Shown: positions 41,886-50,649, counted from the first letter of the stretch. The stretch: DNA of 55,358 nt from an uncultured Oscillibacter sp. (GCA_910588175.1 CAJUQQ010000009.1:1-55358), one strand, 5' to 3'. A program made the numbers and translations. The notes: generated from the sequence alone by a model not told the origin.

Positions 41886-42065
41886 ATGGAAGACATGAAG
41901 CTCTACTCAACGCTGTTCAACGCCATCACTGACGCGATGCGGGAAATAAAGAAGTTAAATTTCGGCAGAGCGGAAGACATTCTCCTTCACGCGCAGCTAA
42001 CAACTGAGGGAATGTTTATCGCAGCAGGAGGACAGTGGGAACCGGAGAAGGAGGAAACGCCGTGA
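41886..42065 (+). CDS. Small hypothetical protein (59 aa)
   Basis: A 59-residue, mostly helical protein (MEDMKLYSTLFNAITDAMRE, IKKLNFGRAEDILLHAQLTT) with no recognised family. ATG 41886 is chosen; AGAAGGGGG lies 12 bases upstream, and ATG 41895 is possible. The stop overlaps the GTG start of the next gene (GTGA), so they are translated together. Expression is probably under the divergent XRE repressor. Confidence 0.65.
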   Translation: MEDMKLYSTLFNAITDAMREIKKLNFGRAEDILLHAQLTTEGMFIAAGGQWEPEKEETP

Positions 42066-42442
42066 GAAGAAAAGACTCCCTGAGATGCGGCGACGTCACC
42101 ATAGAGGAGGAAATGCTCTATCTGATGGAAAATATCCGCCAGCTCTTGGCAGAGCTCCCGGAGGATATCGTGAAGTACAGCGAGGACTCCGCCCGGGACG
42201 AAAACGGCGAGTCCATAAGCGACCATTTCGCCCCTGTCGTTAGTCTCCTGGAGATCTACCTCCGGAGGATTGAGGATTTAATGAGCCGAAAGCTCTTTTC
42301 CGTCATGGAGCTTGAAAAGTTAGACTTCCGCTACAAGCTTCTGGAAAAGAAGGTGCTCTCGAATTCCCTGAAGTTGGACAAGCTGGCAACACCTACCCAC
42401 CACCGGACTTGGCGCGGCAGGCTCGCAAAAAGGAGCGGCTGA
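42062..42442 (+). CDS. Hypothetical helical protein (126 aa), GTG start
   Basis: A 126-residue protein with heptad-like helices (IEEEMLYLMENIRQLLAELP, then VSLLEIYLRRIEDLMSRKLF and MELEKLDFRYKLLEKKVLS). No family recognised. The GTG at 42062 has GGAGG seven bases upstream and overlaps the preceding stop codon. The last residues (RTWRGRLAKRSG) are basic, and its stop codon lies inside the terminator hairpin. With the preceding gene it forms a two-gene unit of unknown role. Confidence 0.7.
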   Translation: MRRKDSLRCGDVTIEEEMLYLMENIRQLLAELPEDIVKYSEDSARDENGESISDHFAPVVSLLEIYLRRIEDLMSRKLFSVMELEKLDFRYKLLEKKVLSNSLKLDKLATPTHHRTWRGRLAKRSG

Positions 42443-42458
42443 ACAGCCGCTCCTTTTG
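42427..42458. terminator. Bidirectional terminator between the small genes and udk
   Basis: AAAAAGGAGCGGCTG and CAGCCGCTCCTTTT pair with a two-base loop; each strand ends in a T-run. It serves both convergent genes. Confidence 0.9.
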
Positions 42459-42471
42459 CCATTTCCGCCGG

Positions 42472-43089
42472 TTATTCCCGGTCGATATGATTCTGAATCC
42501 GCTGCATGATCATCTCCAGGGCCACCAAATTGTGGCCTCCCTCCAGGACGATGATGTCCGCGTGCTTCCGGGAGGGCTCCACATACTGCTCGTGCATGGG
42601 CTTCACCGTGGTCAGGTATTGGGTCACCACGGACCGCAGGGTCCTCCCCCGCTCCTCCACGTCCCGGAGAGCCCGGCGGAGAATGCGCTCGTCCGCGTCG
42701 GTCTCCACAAAAATTTTAATGTCAAACAGTTCCCGCAGGCAGGGCTCGTGGAGGATTAAAAAGCCCTCCACAATCAAAACCTTTGTGGGAAAAATTTCCA
42801 CCGTCCGGTCCGTCCGGTTGTGGTCCACATAGGAGTACACCGGGCACTGGACGGACCGGCCCTCCCGCAATTCCTGGAGGTGCCGGACCAGCAGATCCGT
42901 TTCAAAGGCGTCGGGATGGTCATAGTTCTGGAGGGCCCGCTCCTCGTAGGTCTTGCCCTCCTGCCGTCTGTAGTAGCTGTCGTGTCCGATCACCGTGACG
43001 CTGCCGCCGAAATGGTCTTTCAAGTGCTGGGCCAGGGTGGTTTTGCCGGAGCCGCTGCCTCCGGCGATGCCGATAATGATGGCGCTCAT
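42472..43089 (-). CDS. udk: Uridine kinase
   Basis: A 205-residue cytosolic enzyme that phosphorylates uridine/cytidine to the monophosphate in pyrimidine salvage. P-loop GIAGGSGSGKTT at about 7-18, HDSYYRR and ENYDHPDAFETDLL-like block (QNYDHPDAFETDLLVRHLQ), VEGFLILHEPCLRELFDIKI and the lid RALRDVEERGRT match the family. The ATG at 43089 has GGGAGG upstream. It is a single gene with its own promoter (TTGCTT, 16 bases, TATAAT). A phosphoribulokinase-like relative is the only other reading and is less likely. Confidence 0.93.
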   Translation of the reverse strand: MSAIIIGIAGGSGSGKTTLAQHLKDHFGGSVTVIGHDSYYRRQEGKTYEERALQNYDHPDAFETDLLVRHLQELREGRSVQCPVYSYVDHNRTDRTVEIFPTKVLIVEGFLILHEPCLRELFDIKIFVETDADERILRRALRDVEERGRTLRSVVTQYLTTVKPMHEQYVEPSRKHADIIVLEGGHNLVALEMIMQRIQNHIDRE

Positions 43090-43131
43090 ACCAGATTCCT
43101 CCCGTCGGTTCGATTCGATTCTCCAAGTTCC

Positions 43132-43159
43132 ATTATATGGTTCCTGATCGAAAAAGCAA
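43132..43159 (-). promoter_or_regulatory. udk promoter
   Basis: On the minus strand TTGCTT (43154-43159), a 16-base spacer and TATAAT (43132-43137), 43 bases before the start codon. Confidence 0.65.
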
Positions 43160-43199
43160 GGAGAACCTGAAAAGTTCACAAATTTTGACGAACTCGCAC

Positions 43200-43228
43200 T
43201 TGACGGCGGCCTTGAAAATGGATATGAT
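43200..43228 (+). promoter_or_regulatory. Promoter of the zinc-ribbon/SH3b gene
   Basis: TTGACG (43200-43205), 17-base spacer, TATGAT (43223-43228), 42 bases before the ATG at 43271. Confidence 0.65.
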
Positions 43229-43270
43229 ATAAAATGCGAGTGTAACGAAACGATACGCGGGAGGACCGAT

Positions 43271-44347
43271 ATGGCAATGAAACGCTGCCCCATCTGCGGG
43301 GAGAGATATTCGGATACATACAAAGAGTGCCCCTTCTGTGAGGAGGAGGAATATTGGGAGGACGAACAGCAGGACACCGCCCGCCGTCCCCTTCTCCGGG
43401 AGGGCGCCCGGGGCACGGCCCGGAGCGGCCGGAGCGCCTACAGCATTGTGACGCCCATTTTGATCGTTCTGATCGTGCTGATGGCACTGCTGCTGGTTTA
43501 TCTGCTCTATGGGGACAAGCTCTCCGGCAAGACGCCCAAGGACCCGGTGGACGGCAGCGGCAAGACGGACATCTCCACGCCAGTCACCCCGCCCCAGCCC
43601 GACCCGGAGCCTGATGAACCGGACGAGCCGGACACCTCCGGAGAACCCGGAGCCACTGAGCCCGACACGCCGGACACCGGCGCCATGCCCGAGGGCAATG
43701 GCACAACCCAAAACGGGGGAACCACCTCCAACGGCACCGGAAGCGGCGGCATGAGCTACTCGTCGGCGGCGGCCCTGCCCGGCGGGCTGACGCTCAGCTC
43801 CACAGATTTCACCCAGCCGGTTTCCAAGGGAGCGGTGAAGCTCCGGGTCTCCGGCGGCACCGGGACCTATACCTGGATCAGTGAGAATCCCTCCATCGCC
43901 ACCGTGGCCGGCGACGGCACCGTCACCCCTGTGGCCTCCGGCACCACCAATGTGGTGGTCACTGACGGGTCCAAGAAAGCCATCTGCATCGTCCGGGTCA
44001 CCGGCGGCTCCGCCCCGGCTGCCAATGGCGGCGGCACCTCCTCCGGCGGGACCACCTCTTCCGGCGGAACGACTTCTTCTGGCGGAACGACTTCTTCCGG
44101 CGGGACCTCCTCCGGCGGCGGGTCCCTGAAGGCCGGAAACGCCGTGGTGGTCAACGGCGGCAACGGCGTCCGGGTCCGCTCCGGCCCCGGCACCAATTAC
44201 GACATCCTGGCCACCGTGCCCAATGGCGGCTCCGTCCGCATCGTGCGCAGCACGGGAACGGATGACTGGTATGAAATCACCTTCTCCAACGTGGGCGGCG
44301 TGACCACCACCGGCTATATGAAGGGCGAATTCCTGGCGAATTCCTAA
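43271..44347 (+). CDS. Membrane protein with zinc ribbon, Ig-like and SH3b domains
   Basis: A 358-residue protein. The N-terminal zinc ribbon (CPICGERYSDTYKECPFCEE) lies in the cytoplasm. One membrane helix follows at about 58-80 (IVTPILIVLIVLMALLLVYL). Outside come an acidic/Pro-rich spacer, a Big2-like domain at about 177-246 (WISENPSIATVAGDGTVTPV), a run of TSSGGT repeats (about 257-282), and a C-terminal SH3b domain (VRVRSGPGTNYDILATVPNG). SH3b domains bind cell-wall peptides, so this may link wall state to a cytoplasmic partner. The repeats are in the DNA too and could vary in number. It has its own promoter and terminator. Confidence 0.85.
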   Translation: MAMKRCPICGERYSDTYKECPFCEEEEYWEDEQQDTARRPLLREGARGTARSGRSAYSIVTPILIVLIVLMALLLVYLLYGDKLSGKTPKDPVDGSGKTDISTPVTPPQPDPEPDEPDEPDTSGEPGATEPDTPDTGAMPEGNGTTQNGGTTSNGTGSGGMSYSSAAALPGGLTLSSTDFTQPVSKGAVKLRVSGGTGTYTWISENPSIATVAGDGTVTPVASGTTNVVVTDGSKKAICIVRVTGGSAPAANGGGTSSGGTTSSGGTTSSGGTTSSGGTSSGGGSLKAGNAVVVNGGNGVRVRSGPGTNYDILATVPNGGSVRIVRSTGTDDWYEITFSNVGGVTTTGYMKGEFLANS

Positions 44348-44364
44348 GCGGCGGAACGTGTATA

Positions 44365-44404
44365 AAAATATCCCCGGATACTGGCAGTATCCGGGGATAT
44401 TTTG
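44365..44404 (+). terminator. Terminator after the SH3b gene
   Basis: A near-perfect 18-19-bp stem (AAAATATCCCCGGATACTG / CAGTATCCGGGGATATTTT) followed by GTTG, 18 bases past the stop codon. A-run and T-run on both sides make it bidirectional in principle. Confidence 0.9.
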
Positions 44405-44433
44405 TTGCACAGAAGTGGGGGTTGTGCTATTAT
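44405..44433 (+). promoter_or_regulatory. Promoter of the ABC exporter operon
   Basis: TTGCAC (44405-44410), 17-base spacer, TGC-TATTAT (-10 at 44428-44433, extended), directly after the preceding terminator and 37 bases before the start codon. Confidence 0.7.
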
Positions 44434-44470
44434 ATATTCTGTATTGATATGTGCAAAGGAGCATTCTTCT

Positions 44471-46222
44471 ATGACGACTCAGGACTTTCAGCGTAAATCC
44501 GCCCTGCGGATCTTTCTCTCCTACTTCAAGCCCCACCAACGGCTGTTTTTCATGGACCTAGGCTGTGCCCTGCTGATCTCCATGATCGACCTGGCCTTCC
44601 CCGCCGTGTCCCGGTGGTGCATGTACGAGCTGCTGCCTCAGAGCGCCTATAAAACCTTCTTCGTGGTTATGGCGGTGGTGTTCGCCGCCTTCGTCCTCCG
44701 GGCGCTTTTGACCTATGTGATCTGCTATTGGGGCCATACCTTCGGCATCCTGGTGGAGGCGGACATCCGCCACGACCTCTTCCGCCACATGCAGGAGTTG
44801 AGCTTCAACTACTACGACAAGAACCGCACCGGTCAGCTCATGAGCCGCCTGACGGCGGACCTCTTCGACATTACGGAGCTGGCCCACCACGGGCCGGAGG
44901 ACATCTTCATCTCCGGCGTCACCATTCTGGGGTCCCTGGTGATCATGTTTACCATCCAGTGGCGGCTGGCCCTGGTGATTACCTGCATTGTGCCGGTGTT
45001 CTTCGCTGTGGTCTGGTCCTGCCGCCGGTCCATGAGCGAGGCCTCCTCCGCCGTGAAGCAGAAAACCGCCGTTATCAACTCCGACATTGAATCCGGCCTT
45101 TCCGGCATCCGCACGGCCAAGGCCTTCGCCAACGAGGGAGCGGAGCTCCAGAAGTTCGACAGCTCCAACGCCACCTTCAAGACCTCCAAGCGGGCCTTTC
45201 ACAGGGCCATGGGCCGGTTCAACGCCACGATGGAATTCTTCCTCTGCATCCTCTCCGCCGCCGTCATCGCCGCCGGAGGATGGTTTCTCATGCGGGGAGA
45301 GCTGAACATCATCGACCTGACCACGTTCAGCCTCTACATCACCACCTTCGTCACCCCGGTGCGGAAGCTCTCCAACTTCGCGGAGCTCTTCGCCAACGGC
45401 ACGGCGGGCCTGGGCCGCTTCATCGAGCTGATGCGGGAGGAGCCCGCCCTGAAGGACGCGCCGGACGCCAAGGTGCTGAACCGGGTGGAGGGAAAAATCG
45501 ACGTGGATCACGTCAGCTTCTCCTATCAGGGCGACGCGGCGGTGCTGCGGGACGTGGACCTTCACATCCGCCCCGGCGAGACCCTGGCGGTGGTAGGGCC
45601 CTCCGGCGGGGGGAAGTCCACCCTCTGCCAGCTCATTCCCCGGTTCTACGACGTGACCGAGGGAGCCGTCCGCCTGGACGGCACGGACGTGCGGCAGGTG
45701 ACCCAGGAGTCCCTCCGGCGGAACGTGGGCGTGGTCCAGCAGGACGTGTTCCTTTTCGCCGCCAGCATTCTGGAAAATATCCGCTACGGCCGCCCCGGCG
45801 CCACGGAGGAGGAAGTGGCCCGGGCCGCCCGGCTGGCGGAAATTTACGACGATATCTGCGCCATGCCCGACGGGTTCAACACCTATGTGGGCGAGCGGGG
45901 CGTACTCCTCTCCGGTGGGCAGAAACAGCGGATCTCCATTGCCCGCATCTTCCTGAAAGATCCCCCGGTGCTGATTCTGGACGAGGCCACGTCAGCTCTG
46001 GACAGCGTGACGGAGGCCAAGCTCCAGGAGGCCTTTGACAAGCTGTCCCGGGGGCGGACCACCATCATCATCGCCCACCGGCTCTCCACGGTCCGGAACG
46101 CGGACCGCATCGCCGTTATCGAGGACGGACGCATGGTGGAGCTGGGAAGCCACGAGGAGCTGATGTCCAAGGACGGGGCCTATGCCGCCCTGGTCCACAC
46201 CCAGGAGCTTCGCCATGGATAA
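44471..46222 (+). CDS. ABC exporter, fused membrane and ATPase domains
   Basis: A 583-residue type IV ABC half-transporter (MsbA/LmrA/BmrA-like). Six membrane helices fill residues about 20-310, with FNYYDKNRTGQLMSRLTADL as the usual coupling segment. The ATPase domain has Walker A VGPSGGGKST at about 375-384, signature LLSGGQKQRISIARIFL at about 479-495 and Walker B VLILDEATSALDS at about 500-512, with the switch IIAHRLSTV. It should act as a homodimer and export a lipid, peptide or drug. The start is ATG 44471 with AAAGGAG upstream. It overlaps ylmH by 8 bases. Confidence 0.93.
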   Translation: MTTQDFQRKSALRIFLSYFKPHQRLFFMDLGCALLISMIDLAFPAVSRWCMYELLPQSAYKTFFVVMAVVFAAFVLRALLTYVICYWGHTFGILVEADIRHDLFRHMQELSFNYYDKNRTGQLMSRLTADLFDITELAHHGPEDIFISGVTILGSLVIMFTIQWRLALVITCIVPVFFAVVWSCRRSMSEASSAVKQKTAVINSDIESGLSGIRTAKAFANEGAELQKFDSSNATFKTSKRAFHRAMGRFNATMEFFLCILSAAVIAAGGWFLMRGELNIIDLTTFSLYITTFVTPVRKLSNFAELFANGTAGLGRFIELMREEPALKDAPDAKVLNRVEGKIDVDHVSFSYQGDAAVLRDVDLHIRPGETLAVVGPSGGGKSTLCQLIPRFYDVTEGAVRLDGTDVRQVTQESLRRNVGVVQQDVFLFAASILENIRYGRPGATEEEVARAARLAEIYDDICAMPDGFNTYVGERGVLLSGGQKQRISIARIFLKDPPVLILDEATSALDSVTEAKLQEAFDKLSRGRTTIIIAHRLSTVRNADRIAVIEDGRMVELGSHEELMSKDGAYAALVHTQELRHG

Positions 46223-47006
46223 GGGCGCGCTGCTGGACCGCTCGGGGCTTTCCGGAGAGGACCGGCTGGCCATGGCGAAGATCTTGGACAAGGCGGAGCG
46301 GGCCTTCCGGCGGAATGTTCCCGCCGCCACGGACTTCCTCAGCCCCCAGCAGCGGGCCCAGGCCCGGGACTGTCTGCGGCTGGCGGGAATTTCCGAGACC
46401 GCTTACGTCCTCCAGGGGGGCTATGAGGGGGCGGAGCGGCAGGTTCTTCTGTTCCTCCCCGACTGGATGGAACCGGAGAGCGCCGAGGCTCCTATCCGCT
46501 GCCTCCGGGCCGTCTTTCGGGAGGACGCAAAGCTGACCCACCGGGATTTCCTGGGAAGCCTGATGGGCATGGGCATCGTCCGGGAGAAGGTGGGGGACAT
46601 TCTCGTGGCCCCCGGAAGCGCCGACCTGCTGGTTTTGGACAGCGTGGCGGATTTTCTCCTGCAAAGCTGGACCTCCGCCGGGCGGACCAGCCTCCGGGTG
46701 TCCGCCGTCGGCCTGGAAAACCTCCATATTCCTGCCGCGGCGCGAAAGGAGCTTCGGGACACGGTCAGCTCTCTCCGGCTGGACGCGGTGGCGGCCTCCG
46801 GCTTTCGATTGGCCCGGGGCAAGGCCGCCGCCCTCATTGAGAGCGGAAAGGTGCAGCTGAACTGGCGGGAGTGCGTAAAGCCGGACAAGCTGCTGGAGGC
46901 GGGGGACGTGGTGTCCGCCCGGGGCTTTGGAAAATTCGAGCTCAGCGAGGTGGGGGGCCTGACCCGAAAGGGCCGCGTCTCCATCGTTTTGCAAATCTAC
47001 GTTTGA
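46215..47006 (+). CDS. ylmH: YlmH-family S4 RNA-binding protein
   Basis: A 263-residue cytosolic protein. The N-terminal part (MAKILDKAERAFRRNVPAAT, DFLSPQQRAQA) and middle LTHRDFLGSLMGMGIVREKV match YlmH. The S4 domain at about 185-245 includes ASGFRLARGKAAALIESGKV and GDVVSARGFGKFEL, which bind structured RNA. YlmH has been linked to rescue of stalled large ribosomal subunits in Firmicutes. ATG 46215 lies inside the end of the ABC gene with GGAG upstream. It is usually beside division genes; here it follows a transporter. Confidence 0.92.
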   Translation: MDKGALLDRSGLSGEDRLAMAKILDKAERAFRRNVPAATDFLSPQQRAQARDCLRLAGISETAYVLQGGYEGAERQVLLFLPDWMEPESAEAPIRCLRAVFREDAKLTHRDFLGSLMGMGIVREKVGDILVAPGSADLLVLDSVADFLLQSWTSAGRTSLRVSAVGLENLHIPAAARKELRDTVSSLRLDAVAASGFRLARGKAAALIESGKVQLNWRECVKPDKLLEAGDVVSARGFGKFELSEVGGLTRKGRVSIVLQIYV

Positions 47007-47080
47007 GGCGGGAAGAAAGCCGGTTACAATTTGAAGAACGGCGGGCCGGAAGGCCGTATGGACTAAAGAAGGAGTCTGGA

Positions 47081-47302
47081 ATGCTGGAGTATGAGTTTGA
47101 GACGGTTTCCTGTGACTACGGGAGTGGATACAGTCTTTTTGGCGGCGTGGGCCTGGAGACGGACGGCCACCGGGAAATCATCCTCCGCCGGGGGGCGGAG
47201 GGCTGGCGCTACGCGGGCTTTGTGCCAAAGAAGCAGCGGGCCGGCGGATTTATCGAATCCATAGAATTGATCTTCGAGCGGGAACAGGGAGGACCATTAT
47301 GA
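47081..47302 (+). CDS. DUF4177 protein
   Basis: A 73-residue protein, MLEYEFETVSCDYGSGYSLF, then HREIILRRGAEGWRYAGFVP and FIESIELIFER, which is the DUF4177 pattern of beta strands around a central EGWRY. Function unknown. ATG 47081 has AAGGAG seven bases upstream. Its stop overlaps the next start by four bases, so it is co-translated with the DUF896 gene. Confidence 0.88.
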   Translation: MLEYEFETVSCDYGSGYSLFGGVGLETDGHREIILRRGAEGWRYAGFVPKKQRAGGFIESIELIFEREQGGPL

Positions 47303-47514
47303 AGCAGGAGCAGATCGACCGCATCAACGAGCTGGCCCGGAAGGCCAAGACCCCCGAGGGACTGACCGAGGCGGAACGGGCGGAACAGGCCGTCCTCCGC
47401 CGGGCGTATATCGACTCGGTGCTGGGGAATCTCCAAAGCCAGCTGGACCACACCTACATCGTGGACGAGCAGGGGAACAAGCGGAAGCTGGAGAAGAAAG
47501 AGACGGAGGATTGA
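47299..47514 (+). CDS. DUF896 (YnzC-like) protein
   Basis: A 71-residue helical protein, MKQEQIDRINELARKAKTPE, GLTEAERAEQAVLRRAYIDS, matching the DUF896/YnzC family (helix-loop-helix with an acidic C-terminal extension). Small cytosolic proteins of this family have been tied to the SOS regulon in Bacillus; nothing here indicates LexA control. The ATG overlaps the preceding stop (ATGA), and the XpaC-like gene follows two bases later. Confidence 0.9.
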   Translation: MKQEQIDRINELARKAKTPEGLTEAERAEQAVLRRAYIDSVLGNLQSQLDHTYIVDEQGNKRKLEKKETED

Positions 47515-47516
47515 CC

Positions 47517-48725
47517 ATGGCGGAGAATCGAAAAAAGACGTCCGGCGGAGGGGATTGGGGCTGGCCCCTGATCATATTGTCCTTTTGCTTCGGCCTCTGG
47601 CCTGTGGGGCTGGTGCTGCTGTTCGGCAAGCTCTTTGCCGACGATGAGAAGAAGCCCGCCCAGAAGGCCCCGCCCCTCCAGGGAACGCCGGGACAGACCG
47701 TCCGGGCTTCCGGGACCGTGACCGCCTCCGCCCCGCCCCGGCGGCAGACGAAAGCCGCCAAGGCGGTGAAGAAGGTCACCAAGTCCCCGGCGGCGAAGAA
47801 GTCCAACGCCTGGTGGCTGAAAATCGGCGGCCTGGCGCTGCTGTTCTTCGGCTTGAGCGGGATGGTGGACGCGATAGACAGCTTGCTGTGGGTCCTGCAA
47901 AACGGGACGGCCGCCCTTTGGTGGCTGGAGGACCTGCTGGGGGGACTGGCCATTACCGCCGGAGGCGGAGCCATGCTGTTCAGCGGCTTTTCCATGGACC
48001 GCCAGCTGAAGCGCTTTTCCAAATACCTCCTGGTTATGGGAGACCGGGAGGCCATGCCCATTGACGAGCTGGCCCGGACCCTGGGCTACTCGGAGCGGCG
48101 GGTGGAAAAGGACCTGGAGAAGATGATCGACAAGGGCTACTTCGGCGGGAAGGCCTACCTCAACGTGGAGCTGGGCTATCTCTTCCGGGGCGGAAACGCG
48201 GAAGCGGGCTTCCGCCAGCGGTTTGAGGAGGCCCAGGACGCCCGGGAGGAGGCCAAAGCGCCGCCCAAGGAGGCGGAGGAGGGCTACTCCGGCATTCTCC
48301 GCAACATCCGCCGGGCCAACGACCAGATCGCGGACCCCATTCTCTCCGCCAAGATCGACCGGCTGGAGAACATCACCGCCAAGATTTTCAAGGTTGTCGA
48401 GGAGGACCCCAGGAAGAAGGACCGTATCGGCACCTTTTTGAATTACTATCTGCCCACCACCCAGAAGCTACTGGACTCCTACGCGGAGTTTGAGGCCGCC
48501 GGGGTGGAGGGGGAAAACCTCCGCCAGGCGAAACAGCGGATTGAGGCCACGATGGACTCCATCGTCAAGGGCTTCGAGCACCAGCTGGACGAGCTCTATC
48601 AGGCGGATGCCATGGACGTGGACTCGGACATCCGGGTGATGGAACACATGCTCCGCCGGGACACCGGCAGCGCGGAGGAGGACTTCGGCCTGGGCGGAAG
48701 CGCCGTCCAAACCGGGGAGGAATAA
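47517..48725 (+). CDS. XpaC-like membrane protein (5-bromo-4-chloroindolyl phosphate hydrolysis family)
   Basis: A 402-residue protein. Hydrophobic segments lie at about 16-38 (WPLIILSFCFGLWPVGLVLL), 100-118 and 135-155, with a basic Ala/Lys-rich linker between the first two. A small winged-helix-like part (PIDELARTLGYSERRVEKDL) follows, then a long helical C-terminal domain typical of XpaC (GTFLNYYLPTTQKLLDSYAE, QRIEATMDSIVKGFEHQLDE). XpaC often sits with telA in stress-resistance operons; telA is absent here. ATG 47517 has GGAGG seven bases upstream. Function is not established for the family. Confidence 0.85.
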   Translation: MAENRKKTSGGGDWGWPLIILSFCFGLWPVGLVLLFGKLFADDEKKPAQKAPPLQGTPGQTVRASGTVTASAPPRRQTKAAKAVKKVTKSPAAKKSNAWWLKIGGLALLFFGLSGMVDAIDSLLWVLQNGTAALWWLEDLLGGLAITAGGGAMLFSGFSMDRQLKRFSKYLLVMGDREAMPIDELARTLGYSERRVEKDLEKMIDKGYFGGKAYLNVELGYLFRGGNAEAGFRQRFEEAQDAREEAKAPPKEAEEGYSGILRNIRRANDQIADPILSAKIDRLENITAKIFKVVEEDPRKKDRIGTFLNYYLPTTQKLLDSYAEFEAAGVEGENLRQAKQRIEATMDSIVKGFEHQLDELYQADAMDVDSDIRVMEHMLRRDTGSAEEDFGLGGSAVQTGEE

Positions 48726-48736
48726 TCGGTCAAGAG

Positions 48737-48766
48737 AAGAGCCCGGCGGTGTCCGGGCTCTTGTTT
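48737..48766 (+). terminator. Terminator after the XpaC-like gene
   Basis: AAGAGCCCGG / CCGGGCTCTT with a six-base loop, followed by GTTTG. It overlaps the leader of the cyclase gene and may give only partial termination. Confidence 0.75.
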
Positions 48767-48782
48767 GAGGAGGAAGAAGCGT

Positions 48783-50594
48783 ATGAAAAGAAACCGCCGG
48801 GCAGCTCTGACCGCCCTGACCATCGCGGCGCTGATGACACTGGCTCCGGCCTTGGGCCTGCTGGACAAAGCGGATTGGACCGTTTCGGACGCCTGGTATC
48901 AGGACCCCCTGCTGTTTGATGGGGACATTGTGCTGGTGGGCATCGACCAGCGGGCCATTGAGGAAATCGGCCCCTACGACGAGTGGAGCCGGGAGATCGT
49001 GGCCATGGCCATCGAATTCCTCAACGAATCGGAAGACTGCCGTCCGGCGGCCATCTGCCTGGACGTACTGTACACCGGTGTGAGCACCCCCGAGGCCGAC
49101 GCCCGGCTGGCGGAAGCGGCGGGGGCCTGCGGCAATGTGGTGACGGGCGGCGTCGCCCAGTTTGACGACGGCTTTACCGAGCGGGAGGATGGGATGTTCT
49201 ATCAGGACCGCTTCGCCATCCGGCTCTTTGAAGAGCCCTTTGACGCGATGAAGGAGGCCGCCGTCACCGGACACGTCAACGCCATGCTGGACACCGACGG
49301 AATCCTCCGCCATCACCTGCTGTCCATCACCCTGCCCGACGGGCGGGAGATCCCCTCCATGGCCCTGGCGGCGGCGGAGAAATACCAAGCCTTCTACGGT
49401 CTGGAGCCGGTGGAGCGTCCCCCGGTGGACGGGAACGGCTTTTGGTACGTCCCCTTCAGCGGCGGGCCGGAGGACCTGTGGGAGTCCATTTCCGTGGCCG
49501 ACCTGCTGGCGGGAGAGGTCCCCGCGGACTATTTTGCCGGGAAGGTAGTCATGATCGGGCCCTATGCCCCGGGCCTTCAGGACAGCTATTTCACCTCCAT
49601 CGACCATGCCGAGGCCATGTACGGCGTGGAATATCAGGCCAACGCCATTCAGGCCCTCATCCGGGGGGACCACAGGCAGGAGGCGGCAGACGGACCCCAG
49701 CTGGCCGTTCTGTTCCTGCTGCTGGTGCTGTCTCTGGCGGCCTTCTGGCAAAGGCCCGTCGCCTTCTCCACGGCGGTTTGGCTGCTGCTGGCCGGGGGCT
49801 GGCTGGGACTGTGCAAGCTCCTGTATGACAGAGGCTATGTGCTCCATGTGCTGTGGGTCCCCGTGGGGGTCACGATTCTCTACGCCGGGTGCCTGGCGGC
49901 CAACTACATCCGGGCGGCCCTGGAGCGGCAGAAAATCACCAACACCTTCCAGCGCTATGTGGCGCCGGAAATCGTCCGGGAGCTGCTGAAAGAGGGCGAG
50001 GCTCTGGAGCTGGGCGGCACTCAGGTGGACATCGCGGTGCTGTTTGTGGACGTTCGGGGCTTCACCACCATGTCCGAGGCCCTGGAGCCTCCCCAGGTGG
50101 TGGAGATCTTGAACCGCTACCTGACTCTGATCGCCGACTGTATTTTGAACCACCACGGCACCCTGGACAAATTTGTGGGCGACGCCGCCATGGCCTTCTG
50201 GGGCGCGCCGCTGCCCCAGGACGACTATGTCATGCTGGCCTGCCGGGCGGCGATGGACATGGTGAAGGGCTCCGAGGCCCTGTCCCAGGAGCTTCTGGCC
50301 CGGTACGGGCGGACGGTTTCCTTCGGCGTGGGCGTCCATGTGGGCCCGGCGGTCGTGGGCAACATCGGCTCTCCCAAGCGGATGGACTACACCGCCATCG
50401 GCGACACGGTGAACACCTCCGCCCGCCTGGAAGCCAACGCCCCCGGCGGAACGGTTTACATTTCCCGCGCCGTGGCGGACTCCCTGGAGGGCCGCATCCG
50501 CGCCACGTCTCTGGGGGATACCATTAAATTAAAGGGCAAAAAAGACGGCTTCGAAATTTTGACGCTGGATGAGATTTTAGATGAGATTTTATAA
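48783..50594 (+). CDS. CHASE2-domain class III adenylate cyclase
   Basis: A 603-residue membrane enzyme that should make cAMP. One helix (about 8-28), an extracytoplasmic CHASE2 sensor (about 35-305; IVLVGIDQRAIEEIGPYDEW, ICLDVLYT, KVVMIGPYAPGLQDSYFTSI), three closely spaced helices (about 312-380) and the cyclase domain (about 415-600). Catalytic residues are complete: metal ligands D423 and D467, adenine-selecting K463 and D535, transition-state N544 and R548, so ATP rather than GTP is the likely substrate. ATG 48783 has GAGGAGG upstream. It is followed by a FecR-type secreted protein and an SLH protein, which suggests surface sensing. Confidence 0.93.
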   Translation: MKRNRRAALTALTIAALMTLAPALGLLDKADWTVSDAWYQDPLLFDGDIVLVGIDQRAIEEIGPYDEWSREIVAMAIEFLNESEDCRPAAICLDVLYTGVSTPEADARLAEAAGACGNVVTGGVAQFDDGFTEREDGMFYQDRFAIRLFEEPFDAMKEAAVTGHVNAMLDTDGILRHHLLSITLPDGREIPSMALAAAEKYQAFYGLEPVERPPVDGNGFWYVPFSGGPEDLWESISVADLLAGEVPADYFAGKVVMIGPYAPGLQDSYFTSIDHAEAMYGVEYQANAIQALIRGDHRQEAADGPQLAVLFLLLVLSLAAFWQRPVAFSTAVWLLLAGGWLGLCKLLYDRGYVLHVLWVPVGVTILYAGCLAANYIRAALERQKITNTFQRYVAPEIVRELLKEGEALELGGTQVDIAVLFVDVRGFTTMSEALEPPQVVEILNRYLTLIADCILNHHGTLDKFVGDAAMAFWGAPLPQDDYVMLACRAAMDMVKGSEALSQELLARYGRTVSFGVGVHVGPAVVGNIGSPKRMDYTAIGDTVNTSARLEANAPGGTVYISRAVADSLEGRIRATSLGDTIKLKGKKDGFEILTLDEILDEIL

Positions 50595-50649
50595 GACGCG
50601 TGTTTCACAGAGAGGTTCCAAATTCTACCACAAGAGGAGAATATGTAGG

